Shown here piece after piece: positions 1 through 12,800 of a DNA stretch of 64,000 nt; position 1 is the first letter of the stretch, and every line of letters starts with the position of its first letter. Location of the stretch: assembly GCA_037953625.1 (NCBI GenBank), contig CM075655.1, forward strand, positions 12,108,001 to 12,172,000. The letters run 5' to 3'. Source of the stretch: Crotalaria pallida (lineage: Eukaryota; Streptophyta; Magnoliopsida; Fabales; Fabaceae). The translations under genes and the position numbers were made by a program. The notes below the pieces were generated by a model. It was not told the DNA's origin and made no database searches. It saw only the letters and a list, made by a program, of their open reading frames with translations.

Positions 1-1518
1 GGCGCTAGAGCGGAAAAAAGAGTTTGGGGCCTTGACTCATAAATTTTTTTTTTAAAAAATCAATTAAAAATGTAGTATATATACATATAATCAATTAAAA
101 CAATAACATTAATCAATAATAAAACTAATTATTAAAAAAATAAGATTTGAAATAAATTAAAAGTTATCAAATAAAGAGGTAATAAAAAACTTTTTTTTTT
201 TATATTTGGTTGCTAAAGTAAAGTTCATTAGTTCATTTATTTAAATGAGCAAATGAAAACAACAAAGTGAAGTTTTATGCTAATATCATTGATGGCTAAA
301 AGATAAAAAAATTGCAACTATTATTTTTTTTTCAAAAAATAAATATATTATTAAAAAAATTATGGACCCTGAATTTTTTGGGCTCAAGGTAACTGCCCTC
401 GTCGCCCTCGCTCACGACCCTATATCCGACAATCTTAATTTTAAAATAATAATTATTCCACAACATAGTTATCATCATCGTTACGTTGTAACATTATGCT
501 GCATACATTCACCAAATCCACAAAAGATAGGGTGAATATTTGGTACAGTTTCACTTTTTTGGTACAGAAATTGTCAAATAGGGTATAAAAAGCATAGTAC
601 ACTGTTTCCTGTTGCCATTTAATGATATTTATTATTTTCACTATATGTCGGCATTTTGGGTCAACATCAACATATTGTTGAAGACTTGTCTAAACGAGAA
701 AAATGAGTGGCATATCCTTCTTTTACTTATACTATCAGTACATTATTATATGGTCATTTATTTGATGAATGATGTGTCGAACCTTACAAACATCCCCTAA
801 CAATACTACTAATCAGTAATAAATCACTTGGGTCTAATTTTTAAGAAAACTCATTTATATCACATCAGAACGTAAGCTCAAATCTGTTTCTATGTAAATC
901 ATCAATGTTATGTATATATCAAGAATTGACAATTCGATATACATATTCGTCATATAAGAATAATTTGTTTTTCATGTCAAACAAATAAATGCATATCTAG
1001 ATGTTAATTCTGAATGTCCATATAACACTACTTCGTGTAAATACGTGTTTTTTTAAGTTGAGACCGTCATACTCCCAGTGAATTCCCTGGTCCAACTCAC
1101 ACCACAACTTTCCTTCTTTTATTTTGGTTTTATATATATATATATATATATATCACTTCATTTTGTGCAAGATTTTAAAGAGTACAACATAGAGACAATG
1201 TATATTTGGTCTGGCATACTTGGCAATTAAATGGTATTCATATTTTATTGTATTTTTTGTGAACCTTGAACGTTATCTCTTGTGTCTGAGGCTGAGCAAT
1301 GAAGTGAAGTCTAAACACAGTCCAGCAGGGTAGTTTATCCAATCCAATTGAAGCCAAGCACAAGACTCTTGCTACTTTCCAGGCTTTGGTACCTTCTTTA
1401 TTAGGCCAGACAGAGTAAACTATGAGAGCTTTCATGTTTTAGTTATATCTTCTAACAAAGTGACTGAGAGAGTTGGCTTTCACTTGAAGAAACTCTTTCA
1501 GAAACTCTCTTTCTGAAG
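1..1518. other. Upstream intergenic DNA
   Basis: No gene is supported here; the small open frames are AT-rich and lack any family signature. Bases 1-425 look like worn transposon sequence: GGGGCCTTGACTC at the left is faced by the complement of CCTTGAGCCC near 385, separated by A/T runs. A TA microsatellite lies at about 1133-1153. The stretch 1440-1518 is rich in CTCTTTC words and could be transcribed leader of the downstream phototropin gene. Confidence 0.35.
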
Positions 1519-1875
1519 GTTTTGATGAATTTTGGGTAGTTTGAGTGCTCCTTTTATTAATCGTTACATGGTATGCCATTCCATTTACTTTGTTCCCCTA
1601 GCTGATGATTCTTCAATATGTGATTTACTTTGTTTACTTTAAGCATGCATTCACATATTAATGTTTTTCTCATTTCATTACCAATTGCCCCCATGATAAA
1701 ATTTTCAGCATTCATCTTTTTCTTTTTTCAAATATCACCAACAAGTCTCTGTGTGTCTTGTGTGCCATGATTATTGCTATTAGTGCTATGAAGATTGAAC
1801 TTGTTTTTTGTTCCTCAAAGATAATTTCTTCAGACTTGCTTAGTCATGTTTTTGTTTTCGTATATTTTTTGGCAG
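1519..1875 (+). promoter_or_regulatory. Possible 5'-UTR intron of the phototropin gene
   Basis: A strong acceptor-like site (T-rich tract then GGCAG) ends at 1875, only 25 bases before the phototropin ATG at 1900. A possible donor, AAG|GTTTTG, lies at 1519. An intron in the leader would explain the long T-rich gap without coding potential. This is inferred from splice-like signals only; the donor choice is weak and transcript data would settle it. Confidence 0.35.
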
Positions 1876-1899
1876 GTTCTACCCTTTAGGCTGTAGGTA

Positions 1900-4800
1900 G
1901 TGGAAACTCGAATGGAGAAATCGAACTTATCTGCTAATTATGATCCTGATACCAGCAGCGATCGGTCAGGTTCATTTCGTGTATTTGAACTATCTGAGAG
2001 CCAAGATGTTGGGCAGCCAAGCAGCAGAAGTGAGAAACATGATACAGGAGCTGGAAGACTCGATGGACTTTCGATAAATGCTTCCTCTAATTCTGCAAAC
2101 AGCAGGGAGTCTGTCAACAAATGGATGGCATTTGCTACGGAGTCTGAGTTCAATGATGGCAACAACAACTTGAGGACTCATCAGAATGGGAAGTCTTCTT
2201 CTGGTCATCAAATTGTAGCTGAAGCAAGCATCGCTGAGAGAACTGCTGAATGGGGTCTTGTGGTGAAATCGGATAGTTTTAAGACAAGTTCTTCTTTTGA
2301 TGGTGACAGATTCAAAAAATTATCTGATAGATTTGGCGAATCAGCAAGGACGTCCGGGGATTCAAATTACGATTCCGAGTCATTAGGGGTGATCCCGAGG
2401 GTCTCCCAAGAGTTGAAGGAAGCACTGGCGACTCTACAACAGACATTCGTTGTCTCAGATGCAACCAAGCCTGACTGTCCAATCATGTATGCCAGCAGTG
2501 GTTTTTTCACTATGACTGGTTATTCTCCAAAGGAGATTATTGGAAGGAACTGGTGAGCTTGTGCCCCTACCTCTATAGATAGCAAGACACGCTGCTATTA
2601 ACTGAACAAGACACACTGCTTTATTTCTATGTAGGTATATAGCTAGAAAATGTAGTTAATTTTAACCAAAGCAACCACCTTTTGGTTGCAGCCGATTTCT
2701 TCAGGGACCTGATACCGACAAGAATGAAGTGGACAAAATTCGGCATGCGACAAGAAACGGAAAAAGTTATTGTGGCAGGCTTTTAAACTACAAGAAAGAT
2801 GGAACTCCGTTTTGGAATCTTCTAACTATCACCCCAATCAAAGATGACGAAGGCAATACAATCAAATTCATCGGGTCAGTCCAGCCTTACCAACCTATTT
2901 TTTCTTGACTATCGCAGCTGTGGAACTTTTAATACAAGTTCGTATGATACGAAAAACCGAGTTGGCTAACTGACAATGTTCTTTGCTTTAGCATTTACCA
3001 AAACAAAAGGTTTGAACTATGAAGGAAGATGCTCATTAGAGTTTCAAAATCACTCCCAGGCCTATGCTTAAATCATAGCTTATGTTTATTAGAGAAACTG
3101 TCTTTGATATGGTATTAAAGCATCCATGACAAAATGGTGAGGAGTGAGGTCCTTGCAACCCTCATTCTTCATGGTTAAGCAAATTTTAAGGACAATATTA
3201 ATGTCATAGTTCATTCTTCAACCCAAAGAGCTCTTGTGTAAGGAAGCATGTTAAAGTCATAAGATAATTCTTAGGCCTTTATCTAATAGCTTAAACTTTT
3301 AGGAGAGTTGGTCCATGATATGATTTCCTTTACTCCCAAAACTTAATGGTATGATTTTCTTGCTGTCTGCCATACCAGAGCTGTGCTGAATGGTCCAGAT
3401 GAATCCACCTTGGAATTTTTGGGGGTTTGTGAGGATAAATCCTCACAAGTATCATTTTTCAAGTAGAAGACATTATATCTTATTATCTTTGGCAGATTAA
3501 AACTAAGTTTAATAAAGCTAGAAAGGTATCTGCAGGTAGCAAGATGCATCTTGAATGTGAGACGTAACTATATAAAATCTTTTAGCTAAATATTGGTATT
3601 AGTAATAGCTGAAATGTGCTTAATACATCTACAACTACAGAATGCAGGTTGAAGTGAGCAAGTACACAGAAGGTCTAAATGAAAAGGCGTTACGACCAAA
3701 TGGATTGCCTAAGTCATTAATTCGTTATGATGGTAATATATCGAGCTATTTCTGGCTGTGTGTGATTCTGACTTAATAGTTAACCAACTAATTTCATTTG
3801 TCAGCTCGTCAGAAGGAGACAGCTAAGTGTTCCATGACCGAGGTCGTCCAAACTGTTAGGGACCCAAAATCCATTATTCGTTCTAAGAATGATGATACTG
3901 CCACCAAGCATGAAGAGCAAGAGAATTTCAATTTGGATTTTGTTTTGCCGAAGTCTGTTGAAACCGGGAATTCAAGAACACCTGGTAGACAACCTTCTCC
4001 ACTTAACTTCCAAGGTGATATATCACGCGCGAGTTCTACTCAGGATAGGAAGATCAAGTCATCAAGAAAATCAGGACGGAGTTCTTCCACGAGGTATTAA
4101 ACTACTTCAAAATTTAACCCTTGTCTTCAATATCTTGAAGTGTCTACAGACCAAATAATTTTGAATGCTTTAGTGCTTAGCTTAGATTTGATCATTGAAT
4201 ATTTTCCTTATTGAGTTTGATGAATGTTTAGCTGGGGATTATGAACAAGTTTGCAGGATTCAGAATATGTGTCTGATATGTTTCCCATTTTATTGCAGTT
4301 TCAGAGGGAAATCTCTGAGTTCCGTCAGGGGAGAGGAGGAGAAGCCCATTGTTGAACCAGAGATTTTGATGACTAAGGAAATCGAGCGGACTGACAGTTG
4401 GGAGCGTTCTCAAAGAGAAAGGGATATAAGGCAGGGGATTGATTTAGCAACCACATTGGAGCGTATAGAAAAGAATTTTGTGATTTCTGATCCAAGACTT
4501 CCAGATAACCCGATTGTAAGATGAATGTTGTTTTTTACTTTTTCTGAGCATTAGGAGGCTATTTACCTTAATTAGCTTGATTATCTAATCTATATCTATA
4601 TAATATGTGAAAGATATCGAAGCATTCTTGGATGTTTACGATTTACCTAATAGCTTAAGCTTTTGATTTGTTGGTCCTGTACATGGTATTCAAGAATGCA
4701 TGACCATGTGATTGGATTTTTGATCAATCATGTGTGTACAGAGTACAAAATTGTGGAGTGTGATGATAATACTTTTTTAGGTGACTAATGTTCGTTCATG

Positions 4801-7800
4801 TGCAGATATTTGCATCTGATAGCTTTCTTGAGCTTACAGAATACACACGAGAAGAAATTTTGGGACGAAACTGCCGGTATAAATTTTGTTATATCTATGT
4901 ATGCAAAAAGTTTAATTTTCTTCTGTGCTCACTGCTTTTTTTAGAAACATTACAGCGATGGATTTCTGTCCATTTTTAATAGATCAAACATATTCTCAAA
5001 TATCATATTGTCTCCTACCAACTACATAAGTTAGTCTCATTGTTTCCTGTTGTGTAGTACCCTATCACTTTCTGCCAGTTTCTTCTAACATCCAAAAGTT
5101 CGAATTAGTATAGACAAAATGGATGATATGACAATTTATAGACAAAGGAAGAGATACAAAAGAACCGTGAATGCTTTCAAATGTTGGAATTTGGCAATCA
5201 CCACTTAGGTGGTGGATGGTTTCTTTCTCTCTTACATTAACTTCCACTCTTACGATTTAGTATATTATAGTCATTCATTTTTGTGATACCAATGTTTACC
5301 ATTAGTAATTTAGCTGGATATATGAATGACTAATCATATGTGGTTAGGATACCTACTCCTGCTACTCTTAAATTGGTATCTACTTCATGCAAACATTTGT
5401 TTACTAGGCCAGTGACATTGTAGCTCTCTTCATCTATTGTATAGGTTTCTTCAAGGACCGGAAACAGATATGTCAACTGTTGATAAGATTAGAGATGCTA
5501 TCAGAGAGCAGAGGGAAATAACTGTTCAGTTGATCAACTATACTAAGAGTGGTAAGTTGGTTAAATCATCTCTCTCTCTCTCACACACACATGCTTCTTT
5601 TGAGGATGAATTGTCCTCTCTTCTAGTTCTACTTCTCTATTTTCTGCAAACAGAAAAAAATTGCACTTTTGAAAGTTGCCTGGAAGCTTGCAATAAAATG
5701 GCAATCGGCTGATCGAGGCAATGTTGAGTTTTGTTTTTCGTATTCGACACCTGTTTGTTTTGTTGTTATTTATATCATATGTTGGCCTCTTCTGATTTTT
5801 AATATGTAGGAAAGAAGTTCTGGAATTTGTTTCACTTGCAACCTATGCGTGACCAAAAGGTGATTGTGGCTCTTGTACTAGAAAACAGTTTATTTGGATC
5901 ATGAAAAGTCGACATCTATTTACTAATCCACTGTCTCACCTCCTGTTTTAGTTTCTTATGTTATTTCTAATGATTTGTGTGTAGGGTGAACTTCAATACT
6001 TCATCGGTGTTCAATTAGACGGAAGCGATCATGTAGAACCCTTAAAAAACCGCCTGTCTGAGAGAGCTGAGCTACAAAGTGCTAAGTTGGTGAGTGTTGC
6101 ATAATTTTTGCAACTCGTTGGGGGCATTTGGAAGAGCTTATAAGTTCAGCTTATGAAAATAACTTTATGAACTATTTTGTGACCTTATTATAAGGTCTTT
6201 TTAGTTTATTTTGAAATAACTTATTTGAAACGCTTAATAAAGCTATTTACCCAATTTAAAATTTTTCTTCTAATTATTTATCAATCATTATTTTCTCATG
6301 CATTTGGATAATTCTTTTTCCTTACTAATCGAAGACTATGTGATGCTTTGTGTGTATATATATTTCGCATTATGATAGCTTCCTCTCCATGTTGTTTTTA
6401 GGTACATTTGTGGATTGATATGAAGAATTAGCTATTTCCTATAAACATTAACTCTCATAATTTCCAATGATACTTGAAATACTATCACTTTTTGCAACAC
6501 TTCTGAAGTTATAAGATCACTATGTCCTAGTTCAACACAACCTTGATCATCATGAGATTTAGCTTAACTTCTCAAAATACAAAATGTATATTTTCTAGTT
6601 CTTCTTAATGCTCAATTTCTGTATGTATTTACATGAATATCTTCGTTTGTCCCTCTTATCAGGTTAAAGCCACTGCAGAAAATGTCGATGAAGCTGTCCG
6701 AGAACTTCCTGATGCCAACTTGGTAAGGTATTCCTTTTGGAATGGCATCTAGGTTTATAAACTAATGGTGTTTCATTTTTATTTTCCTTTTGTACAAATT
6801 CTATTGCTTAATCAAATATCAAGAATGTCATCTAGCCTTCCAATCTCTTTATAAATTATACAAACTCGTATGGATACCTAAATGTTCAATGATATCTTAT
6901 GTGTCTTTAATATTGTAGAGACCAGAAGACTTGTGGGCAATTCATTCTCAACCAGTCTTTCCACTACCTCACAAAAGGAACAATTCGTCTTGGGTAGCAA
7001 TACAAAAGGTACAAATTTATTTTTATTTACTACTATCATCACATTTATACCAAAAATATGTAAAATAGTACGTATTTCCTTGCAAAACTTGTTTCATGTA
7101 ACTTGGTTCACTGATTGAGTAAATGCCGGAATATGCCTGATTTATTCTGAATAAATATCTTCTTTAAAATTTGTCTTTTCTGCCATGATTTACAGGATGG
7201 AGGAAAACATCATTGAATATTTTGACCAACTTAAAATTTTACATTTATTTGAATATGTTTGATGTGTTTATAAATTGGTCTATGTTGGTTTGTTTTATTC
7301 AAGTTGCTTTTAATTTGTTTTCATTAATTCTATTTGTTTGACTCTTTTAGATTGCTGCAAGAGACAAAACAATTGGCTTGCATCATTTTTCACCCATAAG
7401 GCCATTGGGTGCCGGAGATACTGGCAGGTAATTTGTTTTACATTCCTCAGCTTACAAGATTTGTTTAGGTAACATATGCATTCACCAGACCTCTTCTCAA
7501 AATAAAATTTCTTGTACATTGATAAATTTCTAGATTTGTACATTGATCTTGGGAGAACCACACCACTAAAGCCAGCTATTGTAGTGGGAGAGGCCAAGTC
7601 GTTATAAATCCCATATTAGAATTCATTACTTTCTATGTGAGACTCTAAGTAGAAATCAATACTTTCTCTTGCAATTGTCATCGTAACATACATCTTCTGT
7701 AATTCATAGCTATTGATCACCTTTTCCTATCCATTGAATTTGTTTTCTGGATAGTGTATATCTTTGATATATATGATGTAAGTTGTTAGAGATATAAAAC

Positions 7801-9811
7801 CAAATTTGTGTCTTTACCTAACCTGCTTTTAGGAGAGTTGGTGCTCAACATGGTATTAGAGACCCTTTCGCGGGCGGGGGAATACGATCCTGGTTGACCC
7901 ATTCTTTTAAATAAAAATAGTTGAATTTCAACACAGTAGAGTAAGTACAGTTATTATGTGCTATTGGGATGGACCTTTTCTTGTATTGATCCTTATTTCT
8001 CAGTGTATGTATTTCTATTTAACACTTCAGAATTCTGAAAATAGACTTAGAAAAGAGATAAAAGAGATTTGACAGAAGTCTAGTGAATTGCTTGACCGAT
8101 GAGCACTCGGCACTTTGCTATGACTATTTCCAAAAACATTTAACACTCATTTTCAACTATACGTTAGTCACTGTCACTATTTCCAACACACCCCTAAAGT
8201 TGGAGCATATAAGTCATATGCACCAAATATAGTAACTGAAGCCCCCTAATTGACTTTGTGATTATATTTACCAGTTGATCATTAGAATAACTAGATTCAG
8301 TGAAATTTTTTTTAGAAAGAACTTTTTTTGAACAAAATGACCATCTTTGTCAATATGTTTAGTCCTTTCATGAAAAAAAAAAAGAAAGTAGAAGCTATAT
8401 GAAGAGTTCCTTCCCAATCACAATGTAACTTCATTTGTCGAACATCTCCAGATGTCAATTCTTGAAGTAATTTTTTAATCCAAATAAGCTCACAAGTAGC
8501 TGCATCCATGTGAGCAAACCAATTGGCCGTCTAGCGTCTTTGAGTTTTTTTGGTGACCTCCCTTGTTGATCAAGGTTGTTGAGAAGATTTGGTCCGACAA
8601 TTCCTTGCAAGGGTTTTCGAAGAATTTGACCAGATAGCCAAGCTAGAATACTGCAGGAAAATTTCAAGGGCTTTTAAGAGATTTAGAGTTGTAGAGGATT
8701 AGATGGCAAAACTGAGGTACTTATAGCAGAATTAGGACCGAGCCTGCTCTCATATTGATCTAAGAATTCTGAAAAATAGAGTAAGAAAAGAGATTGGGTA
8801 GAAGTTTAGTGAATTGCTTGAGTAATTAGCATCAAATCTTTGATATTTATATACACATAATAGTACATAATACATATACCACTATCACTCATTCCTCGAA
8901 AAATAAAGACAAGGAGACCAACAATACTAAGTCATTCCCATGACTAAATTTTTGTATCAAAGGCCAAAGGACTTTTGCTTCAGGGGGTTTGTTGAAGATA
9001 TAAAACTAATCTCGCGCAGTTACTTACCAGGTTAAGTACTAATCTTGCAGGACTGTTGGTGCTTTACAATCTGCATAAACAATAAGTAAAATTTTGCCAG
9101 ATCTTGATTTTGATCAAAGCAGAGAGGGTTTTTTTTTTTTTTTGATATATTTTTTTTATTCTTAGTCTCCACGTGACAAAGATGCTCTGCATTTCGATTT
9201 TTAATTTAATGTTTTCGTAAGCAAGGTGTCATTCTGTTTTATGCTACAGTGTTCATTTGGTGGAGCTCCAAGGCACTGGCGAACTATATGCAATGAAGGC
9301 AATGGAAAAATCTGTAATGTTAAATCGGAATAAGGTCTGGATATGTAAGAGAGTTAATAGTTTTCTTGGTTTTATGGTTTTTCGGATACTTCTCATCAAC
9401 TGTTTGATAATATGCTGCTTGATATATTCTCTTGAAAGAGAACATGATTTTCCTTTCTTCGAATGGTTTTCTCTTGTAATTAATTTGTGACAAGTAAGAT
9501 CATTTAAAATTTTAAATATTGATGAACAAGTAGGAATCCATGTTAGAAAAGTAAGAATAACTTATGATTCATGGCATTGCTACAAATCTATTGTTTTGCT
9601 TCGTACTGCTACACTAGTATTTGGCCTAATTCTTAAAATAAAGTTGCTACTTCTTTGAATTTTTCCTCATTATATTGTACTATTTAGAGTCTCTATTATA
9701 TGATTTATTCCTCTTCCCTATATAAACACTATATTTTCATCAATATCTAAAGTCTTCTCAGAAATAGGAAGTTTATTAATGATGTAAGTACTGTTAATGT
9801 GCATATCAAGA

Positions 9812-9876
<65 letters not shown>

Positions 9877-12800
9877 CATGTGAGGCTAAAGCCCAGCAAA
9901 AAAAAAAAAAAAAAAAAAACTAGAAATCTATAGCAGCAAGGCTGCTAGCAGTATTCTTAATGAGTTGTGCTTCCATAAAGGAAGGAGGATAATTATAGGT
10001 AGTCTAAGGGCACTAAAATAAGAAACACGCTTAGCTATGCATCTCAATTATTTGACAATTATATAAAACTTTATGACTTATGTTTGCAACTTTGCATGCT
10101 TAAGTTTGTGCAAAAAGTTACACCTTAGCTGAAATACAGTTCTGTGACTGCTATTACAGGTTCACCGTGCATGCATTGAGAGGGAGATCATATCATTACT
10201 TGATCATCCTTTTCTTCCAACACTATACACTTCATTTCAGGTATCCTTTTTCGTTTAAATGTCATTTCACCTTCTTAAAATCCAGAAACCTCTAGATCCT
10301 GTGAATGTATTCTTTATGGTAGGTGTTTATGCTCATCGTAGAATTTATCTTTGTAATAAAAGAAGAAAATTATTGGAGAGAGGATAGAAGGAAGGAGCAT
10401 AAAGAAAGGGGAGCAGATGAAAACTTTTTTCTAACAAAAAAAAAAAAAGTTAGGAATCCAGGAGTGAATAAATTAGTCACACATCGAGGAGGAACGAGTA
10501 AAGTGATGAACATATAAGTGAATGGATGGACCCATGAACCCTAATGCCCCAAGGTTTTTGATCAAGTGAAGCTTAATGGTTGGGATCTGGCATCTGATTA
10601 CAATGTATGGTCTTGTTGTCAATATGGAAGCTTGTCCATTTGATTTTGCTAAAAAATGTATCTATCTGACCCCATTGTATGTTTAGGGTAATATAATACA
10701 TCTGTGTTAGACAAACATAGGATGGAAACATTTTCTTTGTTTGTGCTGGTGAAATTGAGTTGGCTATTAGCTAATAGTTCTGATGTTTTCTGTCTTGACA
10801 GACTTCTACACATGTATGTTTGATTACTGACTTCTGCCCTGGGGGAGAGTTGTTTGCGTTGCTTGACAAGCAACCCATGAAACTTTTCAGAGAAGAATCC
10901 GCCAGGTATTTTTTGTTTTCCATTTACTTGAATTTTTCTGTATTTATGATGTAGATGATTTCTGTAAAAAAATCTTTACCCTGAAATTATATCAAATTAA
11001 CGTTGATCTCATCTCTAGATTCTATGCGGCAGAGGTCGTCATTGGTTTGGAATATCTCCACTGTTTAGGTACGCTGCTCATTATGCCCTCATTTTTTTAG
11101 TCATATTGCCTGCTTAGGCAGGATGGTGTAATATATCTTTAATCTGTATATTTGGATGGGTTTAGCGCGTATATTATCTTGTGTATCTTGGTTTTCAGTT
11201 GCAATACATTTGGAAATATTGGTTTGTGTGGTATGCTATCTCGGAGTAAAGTAATTAATATTTGAAGATCATTTTGTTCCATGATCTTTGTTAAAATTGG
11301 GTAAAAGGAAAGTAGACTGCAAGAACATGATCTTATTTCTTTCAGCAAACATTTTAACAGCTTAAGTTGACTGTGAAATGGAATATTGAGGTCTTGCAAT
11401 AAAAAAAAGTCTACCTTTGAATCTGATGCAGCCTCCCTTGCTTTTAAGCAAAAAAGTACATGTGAAATGATTAGTTATATGCCTATGCTTTCATAATCGT
11501 GGAAAGTTAATAAAAAAAACAAAAATGACTTCCTAATAATTTGCCTGATTATTGTTTTCTTGTACTGGATCTGTCTAGGTATAATTTATCGAGACTTGAA
11601 GCCTGAAAACATCTTACTTCAGAAGGATGGTCATGTTGTACTGACTGATTTTGATCTATCATTTATTACATCTTGTAAACCCCAGGTATGTATCCCCTTT
11701 CCTATATAAACTTAGTCCGGTTACGTAAATTATTGGAAAATCTAGATACGTTGTGCAGTATATGTCCATTGATCTGGTTTTGGTAGAAAACGTATTCCTC
11801 TAGTATCTCTAATCTCTCTCTTCCCCCCTTATTGAAAAACCATTATTATCTTTTTGTGATATTTTCTATGGAAAAAAATCCTTTGATAATTCATTTCTTC
11901 TTTTAAAGAGTTAGTTTCAAGGGATCAAACCGAACTTCCCCAACTTCCACTTGAGCTATGTCTCATGGAATTTCAGTTTATTTAGACTCTCTTCTTTTTG
12001 TCCCATATTCTTGAAGGAGGATCACCTATCTTTTGCATGAAATGGAAGAAGCAATTTTGTTTTCAATCACAGTCCTACCAAATTGATTTTAGTAACAAAA
12101 CTTTTCTTAACTATCACTACATGAAAAATGAGTATATTGCCATGTACATTCCATATAGTTTGAGAAAATTGGTTCTATTTTTGTATATTACATAATGTGG
12201 CTTGCATCTTTAAATTAGTAAAGATACTGATAATTTTCAGATGCTAAAATTGGAATTTATGTTTGCAGGTTATGAAGCATGCACCGCCTAGTAATAGAAG
12301 AAAATCACGGAGTCAACCTCCACCAACATTTGTTGCAGAGCCAGTTGCACAATCAAACTCATTTGTTGGAACCGAAGAGTACATAGCTCCTGTACGGTGA
12401 ACTTTAATTCTGCTTCATAATATCTTGGTATTCTACAAAGATCTCCGTTTAGGTTTGATTTGTAAACCCTTGTTTCTAAAGCTACTATGACATTCATTAA
12501 AAAAAAACTACATTGACTTCCCTGTTATAAATTATAGGTTTGTCACACTAAAATTTGAAATGTAAAATGGGAGAGACAGAAAAACAGTTACAAATATAAT
12601 ACATACACATATAATATCCTCAAGTGTTCTCTTATGTTACACTCAGAATGACCTGTTGTAGCTTGTAGTTCAATATAATTCAACAGCACAGCTATATCAA
12701 TAAGGATCAAGTTTGGTCCCCTCATGTTTGACAACCTTCAAGAGACATTCCACTATTAGCTGCTTCTGAGATAAAATGACAAATCACCCCTCGAAGTTTG

